Shown piece by piece: positions 40,401 to 55,400 of a DNA stretch of 64,000 nucleotides. How positions within the stretch are numbered: the first letter of the stretch is position 1; every line of letters starts with the position of its first letter. This DNA comes from Stichopus chloronotus (lineage: Eukaryota; Echinodermata; Holothuroidea; Aspidochirotida; Stichopodidae). The translations under genes and the position numbers were made by a program. The notes under the pieces were generated by a model. That model was not told the origin of the DNA. It searched no databases and saw only the letters and a list, made by a program, of their open reading frames with translations. The stretch is from assembly GCA_021234535.1 (NCBI GenBank), contig CM037836.1, forward strand, positions 17,591,111-17,655,110, written 5' to 3'.

Positions 40401-43400
40401 AACACATGGCAGCAAAGCCCACAGTCTAAAATGAGACACAAAACAACAAACATCCACAGCTGCACTGTAGTCTGCAGAATCGCACATTTGGCAAGATGCG
40501 GGTGGTTGCCCGGAATGACTCGAGCAAGACATTAGTAGCTAGATGTACTGTATTTATTTCAATGAAATTTATAACATAATTTCCTATTGAGTCACCTTCT
40601 TCTAATGGTGTACACAATTATTTCTTGCGATTATTCTGGGAATTTCTAGCATAGATCACTGTCAAACTCAAAGTCTCCAGATAGGGCATCACCTGCCATC
40701 AACTGTATCAGTTCGCCAGTCGATACTGCAACAGGCCATAGTGCTAAACTCAACATTTATGCATCATCCTAACATGACCGACAGTTTTCATCACTAATAT
40801 CTATTAATTCATATGCATTGTATCTCATATGCAGTATGTCACTCCTGATATTTATGCTTTCCCAGTGCAACTCAATTTCTTAATACCCTTATCGTACAGT
40901 GCCTTGATCCTCTGACTAACCGTTCCAATTTACCTCCTAACTAACCTTCCACAGGAGGCAAACTCCAAAGTAGCCTGAGCAAGGATGTCATCAGCTCTGC
41001 TGCCACCGTCAGAGTTATCAATGTGATTCGTCATTGGGTCTCAAAGTTTGCTCAGGTTCGATACTTTGCTTCATACATTTCAGTCGTTTCATTTGGTTTG
41101 TATCTCTCCGTCCTCCAAAATTATGATCTGCCGGAATTCATGGAAAACCTACTGAAAAAAATATCAAGTCACAAAGTAAACAACATGTAATGTAGGGCTA
41201 GTGGATCGATTTCACAAATGTTTGTGAATGAAGTTTACACTGGGAAAAAAGTCATTAAATTTTGTATATCCTAGACCAGAGAAATGTTGTAATGACGCAT
41301 GAGCTACAATTTGCTATAACAAACATATGCTCCTTCTGAAAGTTTCATTACTTTGACTTGTAACTATGGTAACTTATACCTAGGTTTAATAAAAAGTGTG
41401 ATACCATATATATTTCACAGATAGCATCTGTACCTAAGAATTTCCATTGTAATGTGGACATTTTGAAATTTCAGAGGTATGTCTCTGAACTTTATATTCA
41501 CACAAGGTGCACCAACAGTGTCTTCCTATTTCCTCATGAAATTGTTGATCTGGACTCATTTGCAAAGATGGTCATGTTCGCTTGCAATTCATCAGCAAAA
41601 GAACTTTGAACACATAGTCGCCCTAGCAGTCTGATCCAGTTGGAATAAGGACTCATTTAGTTGAACTTTAAAGGGACGTTTCCTTTCGTTTTAAGAATTT
41701 ATTTGGTTAGTGGTCACTATTCCCCTCTTCCCATTGCACCCACTCTTGAGGTTTTGTGTTGAAACCATCTTAATTAAGAGTTTAAAGAAATTGTAATTTA
41801 TTTGAAGTAAACCATCCTTAACAGACAATGAACATATCACTTTTGATCCCTTTAATTTCTGCTAAGGTGATTGTTACTTTTTTTAGTCAGAACCAATGCG
41901 ATTTTTTCCCCTCTTTCTCCTCTCAGGATTTTGAACACAACCATGAACTTCGAACATTAGTCAAAGACTTTCTTGAGGAGATTGTTGGCAATCCTAATCT
42001 TCTCCCATCAGAACATAAGGGGGCATTGATTATCCTCAGGTGTGTAAATTTCTTCCTTATTTCACAGCTGATTTCAAGATTTCCTTTTACTTTTAGGTAA
42101 AGGTTGTGTGGCATGCAACTTAAACAGAGCTGGCAGAAGTTGTAGAATGAACAAATATGTTGAAAGTTTTTACATCTATTATTGTTTCTAAGATATGCCG
42201 TTTCAACATTTGAAGATTTTGACAAAACTGATTACCTATGTAAAAATTGTGGTGAGTCACACAGTGTCAGTATTTCTTTTGTTAACCCTTAAATATATTG
42301 TTCCTCAATTACTTGTCTTCTTTTCTTACACATTGGTAATATCTACATTTTGAAAGAAAACAATATTTACATCCAAAATCAATCCCTAAGAGTATATCAA
42401 ACTTTGAATTGTCCTTGAAATGAATATTAAGAAAACAAAGGATAAGGTAAGACATTACCATATGAGTCATAAATTTGCATACTCAGTCAGTGTCTTTTCA
42501 TGATGCATATCTGAGACAGGAATTTGCCCATGAAATGGACAAAATTGATGTATTTTTATTTATAAAATTTGTGATTTAATTTCAACGTGGGTAATTATTA
42601 TCATAGCCAGTACCCCAAAATGTCTTTGACATGTTACGTGATATTTTTTTAAATCAATTTTGCATCAGCAGTTTTAAGATAGTTACTTTATGGAACTTTC
42701 ACTGGTAACAATGGAAGTGTATGTGGATGTTGCAGGGCCCATAGAATAACATGCATTTACTGACAACTAAAAGAAAAAGACGGGTGTGTCACTGGAGACA
42801 TTTGCTGTGATCAGAATTTTGCTCTTGTCACTCACATTAGTGGAATACCCACCCTAAACGTGATTTTCCGTTAGGAGTGTTAAGGATTTATTGCAAAAAA
42901 TCTCTGGATCTGGTTGGTAATTTCAGGTGATTTATGGGACAGTCACAAATTTCTCTATTATAAAAGACAAACTTTCTTTTGTTTTATGTTGATTCATTAA
43001 ATGGAAGTAAATGATAGCAATTTTGTTTGTCTGTCTTCATTTTGTATACCTGAAGTAACAGGCACCAACTCCTCTCTTTTGAGAGTTGTCATCTTGATAT
43101 TTCACACAAAATACAAATATTGTAACCTAGGAATTAATTTACTGAGATAAGTAGTCAGCGCACTGTATCTCCTTTAATGTTCGTGCATTCATCTATTCAT
43201 TTATGTGTCCCTTCACAATTACAATAAAAAAAAAGATGTTTCATTGGCAAATTTATACGTTCAAGAAAATTGTAAAAGGAAAATGTCTATTTCCAAACAC
43301 ACTAAAAGAGCTTATCTGGAAATGTAAGAAAGTGAGAAAAAAAAAACAAAGAACAAAACTCACCACCTTATCTTATTCCTTTCCTTTTTCTGGTTATCAC

Positions 43401-46400
43401 TGAAAGATAAAGTTTTGTGACTTTTATCACATTTGCAGAGATTGTGCTCAGGTGTTAGATAAGATACTGCCAATATGGATTTATTACCGATCTTTTGTAT
43501 TTTACATCATAAAGCTGGTGAGCTAAAAGTCATCTCATAGCTATTTCTACCGAACATGTAGACATAATGCTCTCCTGTTGAAGACTCCTGTAACTTTAAA
43601 TACACTTTCGCAGGTTTTCTTTTTTTGGAGGGGTTGGGAGATCAAGTGTTTAAACATTAGACTTGATTGGATCACCATTCTCACTCGATGACTCACAAAT
43701 ACGCACATATTGCTTAAAATCTGATAGGAAAAATTAAAATTTGATGGCAATTTCCGTCTCTTGGTAAAGCCTGTATTGCATCTGAACGACGTGAGCCTCC
43801 ACCAACAAACTCACCCGCAACACAATGCCTTCGCATGCTGTACGCACCATCTGACGGCACTATTAAGCATCTTCAGTGTATCACCCAGCATCAAGCCTTC
43901 GTAGATCTGCCCGATCTTATCTAGCGTTATGTATAACACAGCTGCATTGGAAGAGGAATGTAGCTTCTACATGTTTTTTTTTTTTTTTTTGTATGATACA
44001 TATTGCACCAAACATTCAGTAAGAGGGCTAAGTGTTCTTAATGTATCGCTTCAGTGTTGATTTTTTTTCATGTAACAGGAATGAAGAGAATTTCGTACGT
44101 TGGTGTAAAAATATTTAGTGATGCATAGCTCATGTAAGCTAATCCTTTAGTGCTCGTAGTGTTAAGAGCTAAATTACGGATACCCACGTTAAGAGGGATG
44201 TCAGCTGATCACAATGTTCTCTTCACCAGTGATCGGCTCCACTGTAATTCTGCTACGTTCGGTTCGCATTACGAAGATATCTCTCACGTCCGTTTTCTCC
44301 TGTGTTTTTCGTTCGTGCGTTTGTCTGCTTTTTGTCAACCCTGCCTCGGAGGGCTAATCCTACAGCTAGGATTGAAACTTACTGCCCAATAAACCGTCTA
44401 TGCATATTAAAGTTGTGATAGCTGCTCACCAGATTCGTTCTTGTGTCCCATTGATATTAATTTGTTCACTCCTCATATTTCTGTCGTATGAAAATTCTGT
44501 ATATCCAACACAGCCAGAGGATGCCGTTACCATGGTAACTACTCCTTTTGCATATTTTACACAAAGAGATGATTTGTACCGATAAAAAGGGGTTTACTTT
44601 GGGGACTTCCCTAGTACATCTTTTATCTGTGATTTTCCCCGGAGGGAACGGATCGAGAATAATTCTTCTGGGAGGGTAAAATATTTATGACTGTCTGTAG
44701 GTGTTTTAACTGGAGCACTGTTTATACAAGAAGTATAGAGGCACAGAGAAACCATGAGGCCTGTAGCCAAAGGCTTTGTGAGAAAGAAAGCTAATGCTGA
44801 AGAATCTCGTTTGAATTTACCAGCCTAGATGAGGAATGGAAGACCAGTGAGACTTAATTCATGAAACTGTTCGGGATTAAAGATATCTAATTGAATTATC
44901 ATCGTCACAAGAGAATATCTGTCAAAGCATATCCGATCGTGGCAGTGTTTGCGAGAGAAGAAACAGTTTCACTCGATGTTTCTTGAGACGATTTTTCGAG
45001 TACATCACTCACAAAGCAGTCAAGTAAATGTAGACGATAACAGCTGTGATTGCTCTGCAACTCTGAAAACTTTAAAAACACAAGTGACATCAAGGAAAGA
45101 AAAAAAAGATGTCGACACAGTTAAAGGTAGATGCCCTATAACAGAGTCCAAGCTACTTCTAATGCTTTTAGTAAATGCATTGGAAGATGTATCTGCAGCC
45201 CTGTCAAGTCACCCAAATTTTCTTGGTTGTCTCCCACTCAACTGCCTGTCCAGTTCTCTCACAACTTTGAAAGTCTTCCTCATCGTTCATAGTTTTCGCT
45301 GAGAATAATGAATCCTTGCTTTTTAGCATGAAATTCGTAACATTTAACAAAATACCAGAAAAAAATAATTTCAAAACCACCAAGATCGGAAACTACCAGT
45401 CGTTTACATGCTCAGTACACCCTACGTAAAAGGTGCATATCCTAAACGCTTGATGTCTGGAAATCAGGAATGTTCAGAATACGGGGGCTTGGAAAGTGTC
45501 ATTTCTGGCCTTCTTTGGAGTACAGTTTGTCAAAAGTTGCTGGTATATTCGATGTTAAATATGGTGGCACCATGCAGACAGTAAACGACCGGTGTCCGGG
45601 GCTTCCATTAGGATATTTCTGTCAGGGTTTGTGGGACCCATGCATATTTTTTTTTGTAGAGGTCCCAGAAATAGGGGTCCATGATTCTCAGACTGAACGA
45701 AGAGATGAGAAGAGATGAGGTTTGGTAGCTTTGTTAATTAATGTTTCAACACTGCAGAATCACAGCCAGCAGAACTTCATAGCAGTGATCTAAAAAAAAG
45801 TTACCCATCATCCATTTTTCCTGCTGTGATGCAATTATGTAATTAGCAAATGAAAAGAAAAAAAAAAAACAAGAAGAGATAAGACATGTGACCATCACTT
45901 TAACAATAATCACTTGGTCTACTGTATTTACTCTTTATTCTTCTCTTCTTTGATTCAACCACCGATGTTTCAATAGCAAAACAACACCCCATGATGATTA
46001 TAACAATTCGACACATTGTTTCAAACATTCACGTCTGCATGGAGGCTATTATACAGGACACTTATTCACCATAACGAATAAAATTTTCAGGGAATGGGTT
46101 TATTTTGGCGCTTGTGATTGGCTGATGGTTGCACTTGACATAGGGTGTTCAGGAAATAGTATCTGACATTAGCGATTGAAAATCAAACTAGAACCCCTGC
46201 CAAGATGACTCTGTGAACCTTTTGACCAATCAACATCAGCGACTGTGCACCTTGCACTTGGTCGCATCAGTACCATCTTGAGTTCGTTGTACAGATACAC
46301 ATACAGTAGTGTAAGCAGTAGTTCGGTGACCAAATTTTTCACCCTCTTAAAACTCATCCGACCTCAGCCTCTCTGTAACTCTCTTGGTGAATGCTGCACG

Positions 46401-49400
46401 TATCTTTTGAGATTAAGAAATGTCCGACCATGAAGAATAGCATCTTCCAAAAAATATCCAGTTACCAAATAAAACACCCGAGAGTCTCTGTATAAACATC
46501 TCGTACGTAAACATTCCACGGAAATTTCGCGAAACTGATTGTTGGCGTCCTTGTTTTCTGTTATCCCGTCTCTTCGGTACGAGAATTGTCGAGACCGAGC
46601 AGATGAGGTCATGAATTCAATTGAATGATACTCTGTCATTTTTTTTATTATTATTCTTGCCCAAAATAGGCAACTGAAACAAGAGAACATCTCTGTGGCT
46701 TTGATGGGAGAAGCAGAGCTGATGGAACTTGCCTCGATGCAGCCTCCGTCAGAAGATTCCTTCACCGTTTTATCTGCTCTCGATCTGGCAGAACAGCTGA
46801 CGTACATTGAACACAAGTTGCTCAGGGCCATACCATTCTGGTAAGAGTCCCTTTTAAATAAATTAATATCAGAATGAAAAATGACCCCCAATTGCTCTCT
46901 CTGTTTTTCTTCTTTTTGTCTTTTTTTTTTTTTAAACTAAGCACCACTAGTTTCCTTCCTTCGGGTGTATCGGGGCTTAATTAGTGTAGTTTGCCACATT
47001 TTTCCTTCATTTGTGATGATGCAAATGACCTGTTATAATGAAGGATGGTGATCAGACTGCAGGCTTGCTATCATTAAGCTTATTGTAGCTTCATGTTTAA
47101 TGTCAGTCATGATGTCAAAATATTTCTCTAAACTTATTTGCAATGATACAAAACTGCTCTGAAAACATCATCATACATGGCCTATGAATCCAGTACAGTT
47201 CAACATTCCCATCTCTTCCAAAGAACCCTGTAAAGGGACAGTTTTAGAGTAATTGAAACTGCCTGAATTTATTATTTCTTATCATTGAGTCTCCTGGGAA
47301 AAAGACTTTACAGACCTTCCAAAGCTAAATTTTCATTTCAGTTGAAAACATCTTCTACTCTTCAAATGGTTACAGCCCTATATTCCAACACCCCTATGTT
47401 TTGACACCTCATGAACACCATTGATCACATTATGCAGGACTGAACTTTCAACACATGGTTTATAAGACTTTAGCATTGAAATATAACAGTGCCATTGAAA
47501 AGCATGAAATATTATCCCTTGTGGTACCACATGTAATTTATTAATTTGTGAATGTCTGTGCTAGTGGACAGAGATGGCTCATTTTAACTGGGATTGTGAT
47601 ACACCTTTCTTTGGAGCCAAACACCGCCTCTTGTCCACCTCAGCAGCTGACTTTCGGAATATAAGTGTGTCAGGACACAGGAGTGTCAGAACGTAGGGCC
47701 GCCACCCTTTCAGTCATGTCCCTTGTGTGCAGCAGAATCTTTAGAAATCACTTACTCTGTTTGAAATACTAATCATGTTTTTATGAACTTTGCATGAAAA
47801 GTTATAAAAAAAAAAAATAATAGAGAGAAACTGATGGTACTGCATATTTCTCAGAGACTATCAGCAACTTGGAAAAAATGAGTATGATTAGTTTCATTTT
47901 TGGAGATTCTTCAATAAGCAAAGATTTTTTTTGGGGGGGGGGGAGGGGGTGATACAGCTAATTTTCCTTTGATTTTTGTGATACACGCATGCCAAACTTC
48001 TCTTTGTGACATCGTCAAATAAGACATCTGCCCTCAGCAACGATATAAATCCTCAACAAATCTTTCCCCTGGTAGATTTCTCGACTAGAAATAAAGTAGC
48101 AGATAACAAAAGTGGCTTTCTATATCATAAACAAGAGATCTGATAATCTCATTAAAGTGATCTTAAAGAGGCTCATTGAGTTGTTTTGTGAAATTCACTC
48201 AATTTTTCTAAACCGGTCAAGTTTTCTTCACATACTATTGACAAACAGTCAAAGTAAAAGGATCCCAAAGTTTTACATATGATGGAACATTAATGAGTGA
48301 GTAACCAACGATTAAATTTGGTTCTTTAAACTTTGTGACCATACATTTTCACATTAGTACATTCACATGCACACAATCAGAGCAAGTAACGGTCAAAAAT
48401 TCGAAAAAATTGACAGTTTTCATATAACTATTGGATGTGAAACTTGATTAATTATGCTAATTGCGAGTATTGTCGTTTGTTTGTATCCTTCAAAATCACC
48501 GCAATCTTCACTGATATCAACTCAATGAGCCCCTTTAATGCCCCATCATCAGAGAATCAAGTCGTTTTGAGGAAACAAGCATTTAGGCCCTGGAGTTTTG
48601 ACCAATGGGGTATGTCTCCTGGGTCTGGAATTTAAGGCCATTTCCCTGGTAGGATACAAGCTTGGTCCTGCACGATACTGAAGATTTTAATGAGATTCGT
48701 CGCTGAGGCGGTTTCGCTTTCGGCCGTAAATTCTGACAGCAGGGTTTGAATTCAATTTTCCGCGGCATTAAATTTCCATCTGCGACAGCTTCAGGACAAA
48801 TTGGTGGCTTTGCAGATCTGGAATGTGGGAAAAAGTGACTGATGGATTGTTTTGTCGTTATATTGGTTGGGATGAGACAGAGGGTGTTTTTGGTGCAGTT
48901 AGATTTGGGACAAAATGAAAACAAGGTTGAAGTATCTTGATTTTAAAGGAATACACACAGAGAGGGAACTAAAACATTGGTGCAGGTCACTCCCCTCTTA
49001 CACCGACAGTAAATAAAAGACTCTGCTCAATTAATAATGTTCTAATTGCATAGTGTGGGAGATTCTGAAAGTCAATGAAAAGAGCCTTCACATACTAAAT
49101 ATTTTGTTAATTCACAACATGGTGGCTTTATAAACTATAAATGCAAGTTGCTTATCACATTACAATTTTGTAGTAGGATGTATCTGTCAGTCATTTGACT
49201 TGAAAATATCACCCCCTCCCCCCCCAAAAAATACTTGTTGGACAATCACATGCTAGGTATCTCTCACCATGGTACCTGATGATGTCAGCATGTATGCATC
49301 AAGATTTCACCGTTTATCCCTCTTACAGAATATTTGTTCGTTCCTTTTGGTTTTTATGTTTTTGTTTGTTACATGCCATTCTCACCATTCCAATCGTCTG

Positions 49401-52400
49401 AGACGTTTCTTCATCTTTGCTTCTCTCTTCTCGTAAAAATCATTGCAGGGAATTTTTGAGTCAAAAATGGATGAAGCAAGATAAGGCTGAAAAGGCTCCC
49501 CATATATTAGCTTTGACTAGAAGATTTAATGAGGTAGGTGTAATTTTTTTTGTAATTTTACAAACTGTTTCATGAAAACCTTATTGATGTGCATCAATTT
49601 TTTCTTTCTATCAGATCGAAGGAATTTATTTTTCGGGCCTTGTGTCTGGAATAGATGAGAGATAAGGATCAGTAGACTTGTACCTCCTGTAAAGCTGAGT
49701 TGTGCTTACAGAGGCTTAATCAAACAAATCCATGGCAGCTCAGCCCATTTTTGCCACGGAGGCTTAATCACATTGCTCTGTGACAGATTACTGAACAAGA
49801 AAAATCCACACCGTACGTACGTTGATGATGGCATCATCTGAAAAGTTTCCCAAAATTCCAGGAACTTAATATTTTTCACTGGCATGTGTATTCATGCTCA
49901 CGTCTAGCCGTAAGGAGAAATCAATATGATGTTGTTTTTCATTCAGAGTGCAAGCTTGTTGTAAATTCACTCTGGGAGGATAAAAAAATAAACAGTATTT
50001 TCTTAGGAATACCCTTTTTTCCACTCTTTTCTATTATTGTTGCCGGAGGCGGGGTTTGGGAGCTTGATTGATGGAAGTGTGCAAGAGTCGTCAGGGATGC
50101 CTCAATAGAAAAATGTTTCACTGGATCTGAATCAAAGGCTGCTCCTCTGCACTATAAATACAACATTTCATTGTCCATGTGAGTGAATGACTGAGAGACA
50201 CATGATGAAACTGTCCCTCTTAAAGTCTATTACATGTTCATCCTCTGGTTGATTTCACATTAACACCTCAGGGAGATAATAAGACACACTGCAGCCTCAA
50301 CATCTTACAAAGTCATTTGAGTAGGTTTCTGCTCAATGGAGCATTTGCTAATTCGTTATTTCTGCATTCTGTTCAGAATGAATGCCAAAACACTGTGCAC
50401 AGATTAGGTAACACGTTTGACATCTGATCATACCCCACACCGCCTTTGATGTTATGAGGTATTTAAGTAGAAATTTTAAGAAGGACATGCAGACACTGCA
50501 TGCAGAAGCCATGCTTGAAGTCCTCAAGATATCAGTCCATAGTTTCAATCACTTTGGTTTGTACAAACGGGAATCTCTGTTAAAAATTTCAACATTTCAG
50601 CAAAGCGAACAATACTGTATTTTTGTGAGATGGTGGTTAACACCTCCAAGATGAGTGTGTGTTTCTTTAACCTTAGTCAATTCCTGAGTGCCAGAAGACG
50701 GGCTTATGAAGGTAATTACATCACCAGTCCACCTGTCTCTTTGGAGAAAGTGCTTAGTGTGCATTTTCAGTTTTAATGTGATGCAGCATTGATTTTTTTT
50801 CCTTTGTTATATTTCTATTCTCTGAGCGAAACGTTTGCATTCTCATCCATTGCTTCCTTGTCAGGTCAGTAAGTTGGTGGCCTCCGAGATCCTAAGACAG
50901 AAGACGTCCTCGTCTCGAGCCGCTGCCATTGAAAAGTGGGCCGCAGTGGCAGACATCTGCCGTTGCATGCACAACTACAACACTGTCCTAGAGATTACCT
51001 CTGCCCTCATGAACAGCTCTGTTTACAGACTGAAGAGAGTTTGGGATAAAGTTTCAAAAACAGTAAGAGCTTGTATATTCTTTTGCATTTTGTTTTTTCA
51101 TTTTTTTATTAGACCAATACTATATTCTGTCATAATGTGCTGGGAGAATTCATAATAATTTTTCACGGGTAACCTGGGTACCCCCACAATATTTAAGGAC
51201 CCAGATCCAAAATTACTACTCGATTCCTTTATAAAGTGAAAAACAACACAACCGTTATGTAAACAGAATGTGTCAGATAAGCAAATTTCGCCTTCTGTAC
51301 ACAGAGTTCAAATGGACTTCTTTTCTCTCCTCAGTCAAAATCGGTGGTCCTATCAATGAGTAGGTAAAGGTGGGTGTATGTAGTACTCTAGTAAGATTCC
51401 TCCATACAAATGTGCTGTACCGTACTGTGGAAATGCCAAGGATATTGGATATGAAGGATACAGTCAGCATTTTGGTACCTGACAGGTATGAGAAAAAAAT
51501 ACTCAGTTCTGATTGTTAGGAATCCATGAAAACTATAATTCATATGCTGCCTGTCAAAGGTTCTCATAAACTGTTTCTGAACATTGCTAGACAAACAAAT
51601 GACTCAGTTAGTAAAAAATATGAAGTTTCTTGCTAGATGAAAAATAAATTTGACAATATGTCACAGTTTGGTCCATATTTGGACTTACATTGTAGGCTAT
51701 ACAAACAAACATATTAGAAATCACATTTTCAGTTACATCATCCACCTTAGTATGCATTTTAACCTAATAATGAAAGGAAACTTCCACCAACAAGAAAACT
51801 GTACTATGTGAGAATTTTTACCTTTTGATCAGTTAAACATATCAATTTTGCCAGTGGAAGCTTTCTTGGATGTGAAATAATGCTTTGTAAGTTGGGCTTC
51901 AGCACAAGCTTGAAAATGGTGTGATGTGGAATGGACAAATACTATTTTCCATGTTTGCACTCGTCGTGTTTTTAGCGAGGTGTTACGATGCAAAAACTCT
52001 TTCGGAGATTATGAAACCTTGTGAATGTCTGTGTCTTTGTCTCAGTAAGATATTTTTCATGCATGAAACCAGCTAGAGAGCTGATATTAAAATAGACAGA
52101 AAATCTAATTACCGCTATTATGCTTTGAGACCCACGAAAGTGGGCAAAGATAAGCTGCTTTAATTGACTCAAAGATATTTCTGTCCTTTATTCGTTGGTT
52201 CCACTTCACTATCATTTACGGAGTGACTTCATTTAGGTCAACTAATCCTGAAACAATTAGCTAGCTCTGAACAATGCTTTGAAACAGGTTTACAGTATGG
52301 TGGTCCCTGGTGAAACTAAGGCTTAATCACCAAATAAGAGACCAGAATGGTACTGCAACCCATGGGGTGAGGTAAAAATCAACAGTAATGTTCAAACCTG

Positions 52401-55400
52401 ATTTGTCGGTACAAAAACCGATTGATTTCTAGCGGCAGGCTGGTACCCTGAATAATTACTTAGATAATTCATTTTTCTCAATTATTTGAGATATTTCCTG
52501 AAAATAAGAACAATAATTTGTACACAAAAATGATCGTATCTTTTTTAACAGACATGAGAAACGATGGTGGAGAATTCCTTTAATTTTTTCCTGAAACTTT
52601 TGAAAAACTTTTCCGACCGTATTCCTTGCTGTTGCAAGCAGTTCATGGGTACTGTTGAAAACTTCAACAAATAAATTATCAAATGGCTTTGTTAGGTCAA
52701 AGACTTCCCACTTTGCAGATCATGTCGAGTAAATTTTAAGATTTCAAATTCTGCTGACTTCCTGTCCTTGAAGCAGGAAAACTGGAATAAGCAGCTTGCT
52801 CTGTGGTGGCAGTGTTTTTGTTTTAAACAATTGTTTGATCAAGGCTTACCTCCCTTGTGAAAAGCATTGACAATACAGAAGACCTCACTTTCAGAAAGCG
52901 TTGAACTGTCAACTTTGACTCATTTTTATGGATGATGTACTTGTTCTCAGCGCTGATGCATTGATTTGATTGGTGAATGTATATTTAGAGATGAAAAAAA
53001 AAGAACCATGACTAAAAAGTAAATGTTATAATAAAGGAAACAGAGGCAAAGAGGCAAAAACCCTTTTCTTTTTTACTTCAAAATTTGATGGATTTTATTA
53101 TTTCTGACATTGATTTTCCATGAGTTATGAAAAACTAGTGGCCCTGACTTTGATATTTTGGAACTCACAGTGGGAGGATTTCAAAAGAAATTGCCACAAA
53201 TCAGCCAGCTAACTACATGCAAAAAATGTCATCATGTACAGAGTATCCATTATGTAAGGACGAATACTCATTACCCAAAGCGTGATTTTTACTTGGGTCG
53301 TAAGCAAAATTCGTAATCGGTGACTGCCCTTTGACTGACATCAGAGTAAACAAATTCAAAAGATTCAGGTTAACTCATATCTGCATAGCACATCATGCAC
53401 AGAGAATATGTGGTCTGATTTCATGTAGGGTCTTGTTTATGTTTGTTCATCAGGATATCTCTTAACCTTTTCACAGCTGCTTACCTAGTATTACTTATCC
53501 TGAAAAGTGTCCACTCACAGCCACGTAGGTACTATCACGTAAAATTTCAATGTTCCACTTTAGGTAGTTGGCTGAAAAGGGTGGTGTCCAAGTGATGGAC
53601 ACTGGCTGTGAAAGGGTTTAGCAATAAGCAGGGCTTGGGTCTGCAGAAGGAGAAGCTAAAGACAGTTGCAGTTGGGCTTGCAGTAGCCTAAATGGGACAA
53701 TTTGAGCTGTCAATTTGAGCATACTCATATCTTTGTTGTGTGATGATCACTGAGTTGCTAGTATTCACATTGTTTAAGCAAGCCTTGTTCGTTAAAATTC
53801 TTTAAAATACTGATTAACTTTGCATCAATATCTTCCCTATCAGCTGTTATTACTAATTATGTCAACAACGTGGTATTTGTTGGTGTAACCCAACTTTGCA
53901 TGTCATGTTCTTCATGTTTAACTTGAAACATTCTCACTGTAACATTGTTTACTCAAATGAACCTCCCAGAGGTATACACAATTATGTTTCTGTCTAAAAA
54001 TACCCTAAGTATGTAAACACACACAGCTATCTGTTATTGCTGGGAAGCGTGTCAACTAGCTATCGGTACCTTGCGTGTTACAAGGTCTCCTAGGGTACTT
54101 CCTGTTGCATGCATCTCTCTGTAAACTTATGTTACACTTTCTCATAAGAATGGATTCTGTAAATGTGTGAACTGAAATATAAATAAACATAGATATAAAT
54201 AAGTTGGACTATTAACGAACCAGACAGAAGAGAAAGGCATTTTGGGTACGGGGAATTCTGTACATCATTGTAAATGTCCTGCCACAACTTCATCATCACA
54301 GCCAGCAATCTTGATAGGCATGAAAGGAAGTAAAGTTTTTTAGTAGTCTTTACAAAATAGCAGTAGGTACACATTCAGCACACTGGAAGGGTTATAACAA
54401 TTGCAGTCCTATCCGTGGACAAATTGTAATTGGTGCTGAGGCTGGATGCAAGGAAAGATGCAGGAAAAACAAAAGCACATAAATTAATTTAGGACAGTAA
54501 GAGCTTGAAATCATTACAAAAAATCGGCACTGTTTTATAAAGTGATTGGAGGGTAAAGTTATTTTTAAGCCACTTCCATGGAAGTTTTGCCTCGAATCAT
54601 GACCAAACCTACATAATTGCAAGAGAAAAACTGAAAATACATTTGTCAGGTGAAAGTGGAAATAGTGTCGTAATGAATGGTCTCGTAGATGGATGTTCGA
54701 CAAATGAGATTGACACAATTATGTGTGCAAAGCTAGAAGAATATTTTGGTTGGGGGAAGCCCTTAACATCATCAAAATATCAAAAAGGGAGAAATGATGA
54801 TAAAGTTAATGACAATGAAGTAATTAATTTTTTGCAGTAGCAGTATTTTTAGGCCAAGTTAGTAATATCTTGGTTTAACTCTAGAGCTTTTTATGTATTA
54901 TGGGCAACTTATATTCTGTCCCTAATCTTGAATTTGAATGAATACATTTCTGTGACTTTTTTTTTTATCCACAGCATATAAGGTACTACCATTACTATGT
55001 CCATCCTCCTCCAGACCCCTCTCTCTTACCTGTTCCATGCAAAGAACATGAAACCGCTTGATACACTGAGGTTTAGGTACAGCAGTTCAGAAACTAAGAC
55101 TGCAGAACAAAACATGGTTTTAATGTAAAGTCTTCGGTCTTGATCATTATAATTTTGAGAAAATCTCTGTTTGTCGTGTTTTTGTGAAACATTTAACGTA
55201 TAGTTTTGTTTCTCCTTTCAGACGAAGGCTACGTTAGAGAAGCTGCAAGTACTGGTTTCATCTGATGGAAGATTTAAGAACATGAGAGAAGCACTGCATA
55301 GGTATATATGTAAATAGAGCTAGGTCTCCTACATCGTTCACTACATATGTTCTGCTACTACAGATGAACGTTTAGTTTCATGATTAATCGTTGCTAATGT

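Noticed and set aside
43760..44640. GC-richer stretch that might be an exon or gene
   Set aside because: Frames are interrupted by stops and the flanking exons M and N already join in phase with full homology.
46364..46891. 175-codon minus-strand open frame, the longest in the window
   Set aside because: It lies antisense to RasGRF exon N and its opening is a by-product of that exon's codons. No recognisable domain.
48583..48924. 113-codon minus-strand frame in a GC-richer patch, possible gene or retrocopy
   Set aside because: No recognisable motif, and no exon-like counterpart that fits RasGRF phases. Left as unexplained.
54643..54840. 65-codon frame with acidic C-terminus, possible extra exon
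   Set aside because: RasGRF exons P and Q join in phase and match homologues directly, with nothing between.
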